Shown here: positions 4,881-7,600 of the stretch, piece after piece | Layout: each line of letters opens with the position of its first letter | How positions within the stretch are numbered: the first letter of the stretch is position 1 | Origin: Chloroflexota bacterium | GTDB taxonomy: Bacteria > Chloroflexota > Limnocylindria > Limnocylindrales > CSP1-4 | NCBI GenBank assembly: GCA_027457005.1 | Contig: DAIDTV010000068.1 | Location: 439-8,038, forward strand | Reading direction: 5' to 3' | DNA: 7,600 nucleotides | Translations under genes and position numbers: made by a program | The notes under the pieces: generated by a model | Seen by the model: only the letters and a program-made list of their open reading frames with translations | Databases searched by the model: none | What the model was told of the DNA's origin: nothing

Positions 4881-6617
4881 ATGACCGGCAGGCTGTCCGC
4901 TTCTGGCGTCTCGCTGCCCGAGGAGCTGCGGGATGGCGTCGACTCGGCGATGCGGCGCGCCCTGGCCGAGGGGTGGGTCGGGCGGATCTGGGCCAAGGAC
5001 GCGTCGCTCTGGTCGCCCGACGAGCCCGTGCGGGCGAAGATCCTGAACCGCCTGGGCTGGCTGCACGCGCCCGAGGCGTTCCTGGAGGATGTCGACGAGC
5101 TGCGGGCCTTCGCCGACGGGATCCGCGAGCAGGGGTTCACCCAGGCGGTGCTCTGCGGGATGGGCGGCAGCTCCCTGGCTCCCGACGTGCTGGCCGCGGT
5201 GTACGGCGTGGCTGCGGAGGGCGGCACCCCGGTGCACGTCCTCGACTCGACCGACCCGGACGCGGTGCGCTGGACCCGCGAGTCGTTCGACCCCGCGACC
5301 ACCCTCTACCTGGTCTCGACGAAGTCCGGCACCACCACGGAGACGCTGAGCTTCCTGGCCTCGTTCTGGGACCAGGAGACCCACGGGCGTGGAATCGCGT
5401 GGCCCGAGCTCCACTTCGCGGCGATCACCGATCCCGGCCGGAGCATGGAATCGCTCCCGCACTACAACGAGTTCCGCGAGGTGTTCCTGAACCCGACCGA
5501 CATCGGCGGCCGGTATAGCGCGCTGACCTACGTGGGCTGCGTGCCCGCGGCGCTGCTGGGGATCGACCTGGGGCGGATGCTCGAGCAGGGCGTCCGCATG
5601 GCGCAGCGCTGCCGGGACGAGGGCGCCGACAACCCGGGCCTGGCCCTCGGCGTGACGCTCGGCGCCCTGGCGAAGGCCGGACGCGACAAGCTGACCTTCC
5701 TCGCCGACCCGGCCGTCGCCCCGTTCGGCGCATGGGCCGAGCAGCTGATCGCGGAGAGCACGGGGAAGCACGGCGTGGGCATCGTGCCCGTCGACCGCGA
5801 GCCGGTCGGGTCCGCCGGGGTCTACGGCCCCGACCGCGTCTTCGTGCGGCTGCTCCTGGCGGGCAGCACGGGCTGGCGCGAGGCCAGCGACGGGCTGGTC
5901 CACGAGCTGGTTGCCGCGGGACACCCCGTCCTCGAGATCGAGGTCGACCCCGACCTGGGGCTCGGCGGCGAGTTCTTCCGCTGGGAGTTCGCCACCGCCG
6001 TCGCCGGCGCCGTGCTGGGCATCAACCCGTTCGACGAGCCGAACGTGACCGAGTCGAAGGAGAACACGAAGCGCGTGCTCGCCGGGTACCACGAGCACGG
6101 GCACCTGCCCGCCCTCGATCCGCTGGCAAGCGAGGGTCCGCTGACGCTCGTCGGCGACGCCGCGCTCCGCCTGGCCGAGGGGAACGGCACGGTGGAGGGA
6201 GAGCTGCGGAGGCACCTGGCCCGCGTGCGGCCGTCGGGCTACCTGGCAATCCAGGCGTACATGGCGCCCAGCCCGGAGCGCACCGAGGCGCTGCAGGCGA
6301 TCCGTGCGCTGCTCCGCGATCGGACGCACCGCGCGACCACGCTGGGCTACGGTCCCCGCTTCCTGCACTCGACCGGGCAGCTCCACAAGGGCGGGGCACC
6401 CATCGGGTGGTTCCTGCAGGTGGTCGCCGGCCACCCGCGCGACCTTCCCATCCCGGGCACCGACCACACCTTCGGCACCCTGATCGACGCGCAGGCCATC
6501 GGCGATTTCCAGGCGCTGGAGGCGCACGACCTGCCGGTGCTGCGGGTCGACTGCTCGGCCGACCCGGCGACGGGGCTCGCCGCCCTGCGCGACGCCCTGG
6601 AACGGGCACTCTCGTGA
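4881..6617 (+). CDS. pgi: Glucose-6-phosphate isomerase, Tal-Pgi-type, free-standing
   Basis: A 578-residue cytosolic enzyme that interconverts glucose 6-phosphate and fructose 6-phosphate. The double-SIS fold is marked by GMGGSSLAPDVL (93-104), phosphate-binding STKSGTTTET (146-155), NPTDIGGRYSAL (204-215), AESTGKHG (291-298) with the probable catalytic Glu E292, NPFDEPNV (382-389) followed by the ESKENTK stretch carrying the C-terminal lysines, and GQLHKGG (499-505). The AKDASLW segment (38-44) and the distance between motifs resemble the isomerase half of bifunctional transaldolase/glucose-6-phosphate isomerase proteins rather than E. coli Pgi. Here the protein starts directly at the isomerase half, with no transaldolase domain or remnant. 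The start has a strong ribosome site. It lies 37 bases after tkt and 27 before zwf, so one transcript is very likely. Confidence 0.93.
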   Translation: MTGRLSASGVSLPEELRDGVDSAMRRALAEGWVGRIWAKDASLWSPDEPVRAKILNRLGWLHAPEAFLEDVDELRAFADGIREQGFTQAVLCGMGGSSLAPDVLAAVYGVAAEGGTPVHVLDSTDPDAVRWTRESFDPATTLYLVSTKSGTTTETLSFLASFWDQETHGRGIAWPELHFAAITDPGRSMESLPHYNEFREVFLNPTDIGGRYSALTYVGCVPAALLGIDLGRMLEQGVRMAQRCRDEGADNPGLALGVTLGALAKAGRDKLTFLADPAVAPFGAWAEQLIAESTGKHGVGIVPVDREPVGSAGVYGPDRVFVRLLLAGSTGWREASDGLVHELVAAGHPVLEIEVDPDLGLGGEFFRWEFATAVAGAVLGINPFDEPNVTESKENTKRVLAGYHEHGHLPALDPLASEGPLTLVGDAALRLAEGNGTVEGELRRHLARVRPSGYLAIQAYMAPSPERTEALQAIRALLRDRTHRATTLGYGPRFLHSTGQLHKGGAPIGWFLQVVAGHPRDLPIPGTDHTFGTLIDAQAIGDFQALEAHDLPVLRVDCSADPATGLAALRDALERALS

Positions 6618-6644
6618 CGCCCGGCGCGCGAAGGGCCGCATGAC

Positions 6645-7600
<956 letters not shown>

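Noticed and set aside
2744..5302. Very long minus-strand open frame opposite tkt and pgi
   Set aside because: Long antisense frames are expected in GC-rich DNA with biased third positions. Its translation shows no recognisable motif and the plus strand carries clear tkt and pgi.
4734..6641. Minus-strand 635-codon open frame opposite pgi
   Set aside because: It is a compositional shadow of pgi, rich in Arg, Gly, Pro and His with no domain, while the plus strand carries all Pgi signatures.

Overview
This is very GC-rich bacterial DNA (judged by eye), with GTG as well as ATG starts, tightly packed genes and G or C in most third codon positions. The core is a divergent pair of gene blocks around a 109-base intergenic region (2650-2758). 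The tkt-pgi-zwf order, the Pgi type (the kind usually found as the second half of Tal-Pgi fusions) and the base composition suggest a high-GC Chloroflexota-like or actinobacterial-like organism. Chloroflexota is my first guess, at moderate to low confidence, because no taxonomic marker is present.

Right block, + strand (2759-7600): tkt (transketolase), a free-standing glucose-6-phosphate isomerase and the first 318 codons of zwf (glucose-6-phosphate dehydrogenase). Gaps are 37 and 27 bases, so this is very probably one operon. Its products link the upper glycolytic hexose phosphates with the oxidative and non-oxidative pentose phosphate pathway: Pgi interconverts F6P and G6P, Zwf oxidises G6P to make NADPH, and Tkt shuffles two-carbon units among sugar phosphates. 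Transaldolase, commonly found between tkt and pgi or fused to pgi, is absent here.

Left block, - strand, read from 2649 down to 1: a PfkB-family sugar kinase starting at a GTG with no Shine-Dalgarno sequence but with a -10-like element just upstream; a 162-base gap with a candidate promoter and a small tandem repeat; a 176-residue protein of unknown function that appears to be an internal tandem duplication; a 51-residue single-pass membrane protein; and an MtnX-like HAD phosphatase cut by the window edge. The last three are closely spaced (47 and 13 bases) and may be co-transcribed.

The divergent region holds a perfect 8-base palindrome that resembles a -10 box in both directions and a strong interrupted stem-loop in the presumed tkt leader. 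I see no mobile element, CRISPR array, tRNA, rRNA or defence system. Most of the window is ordinary central carbon metabolism. The least familiar items are the duplicated-domain protein, the micro-protein and the tkt leader hairpin.
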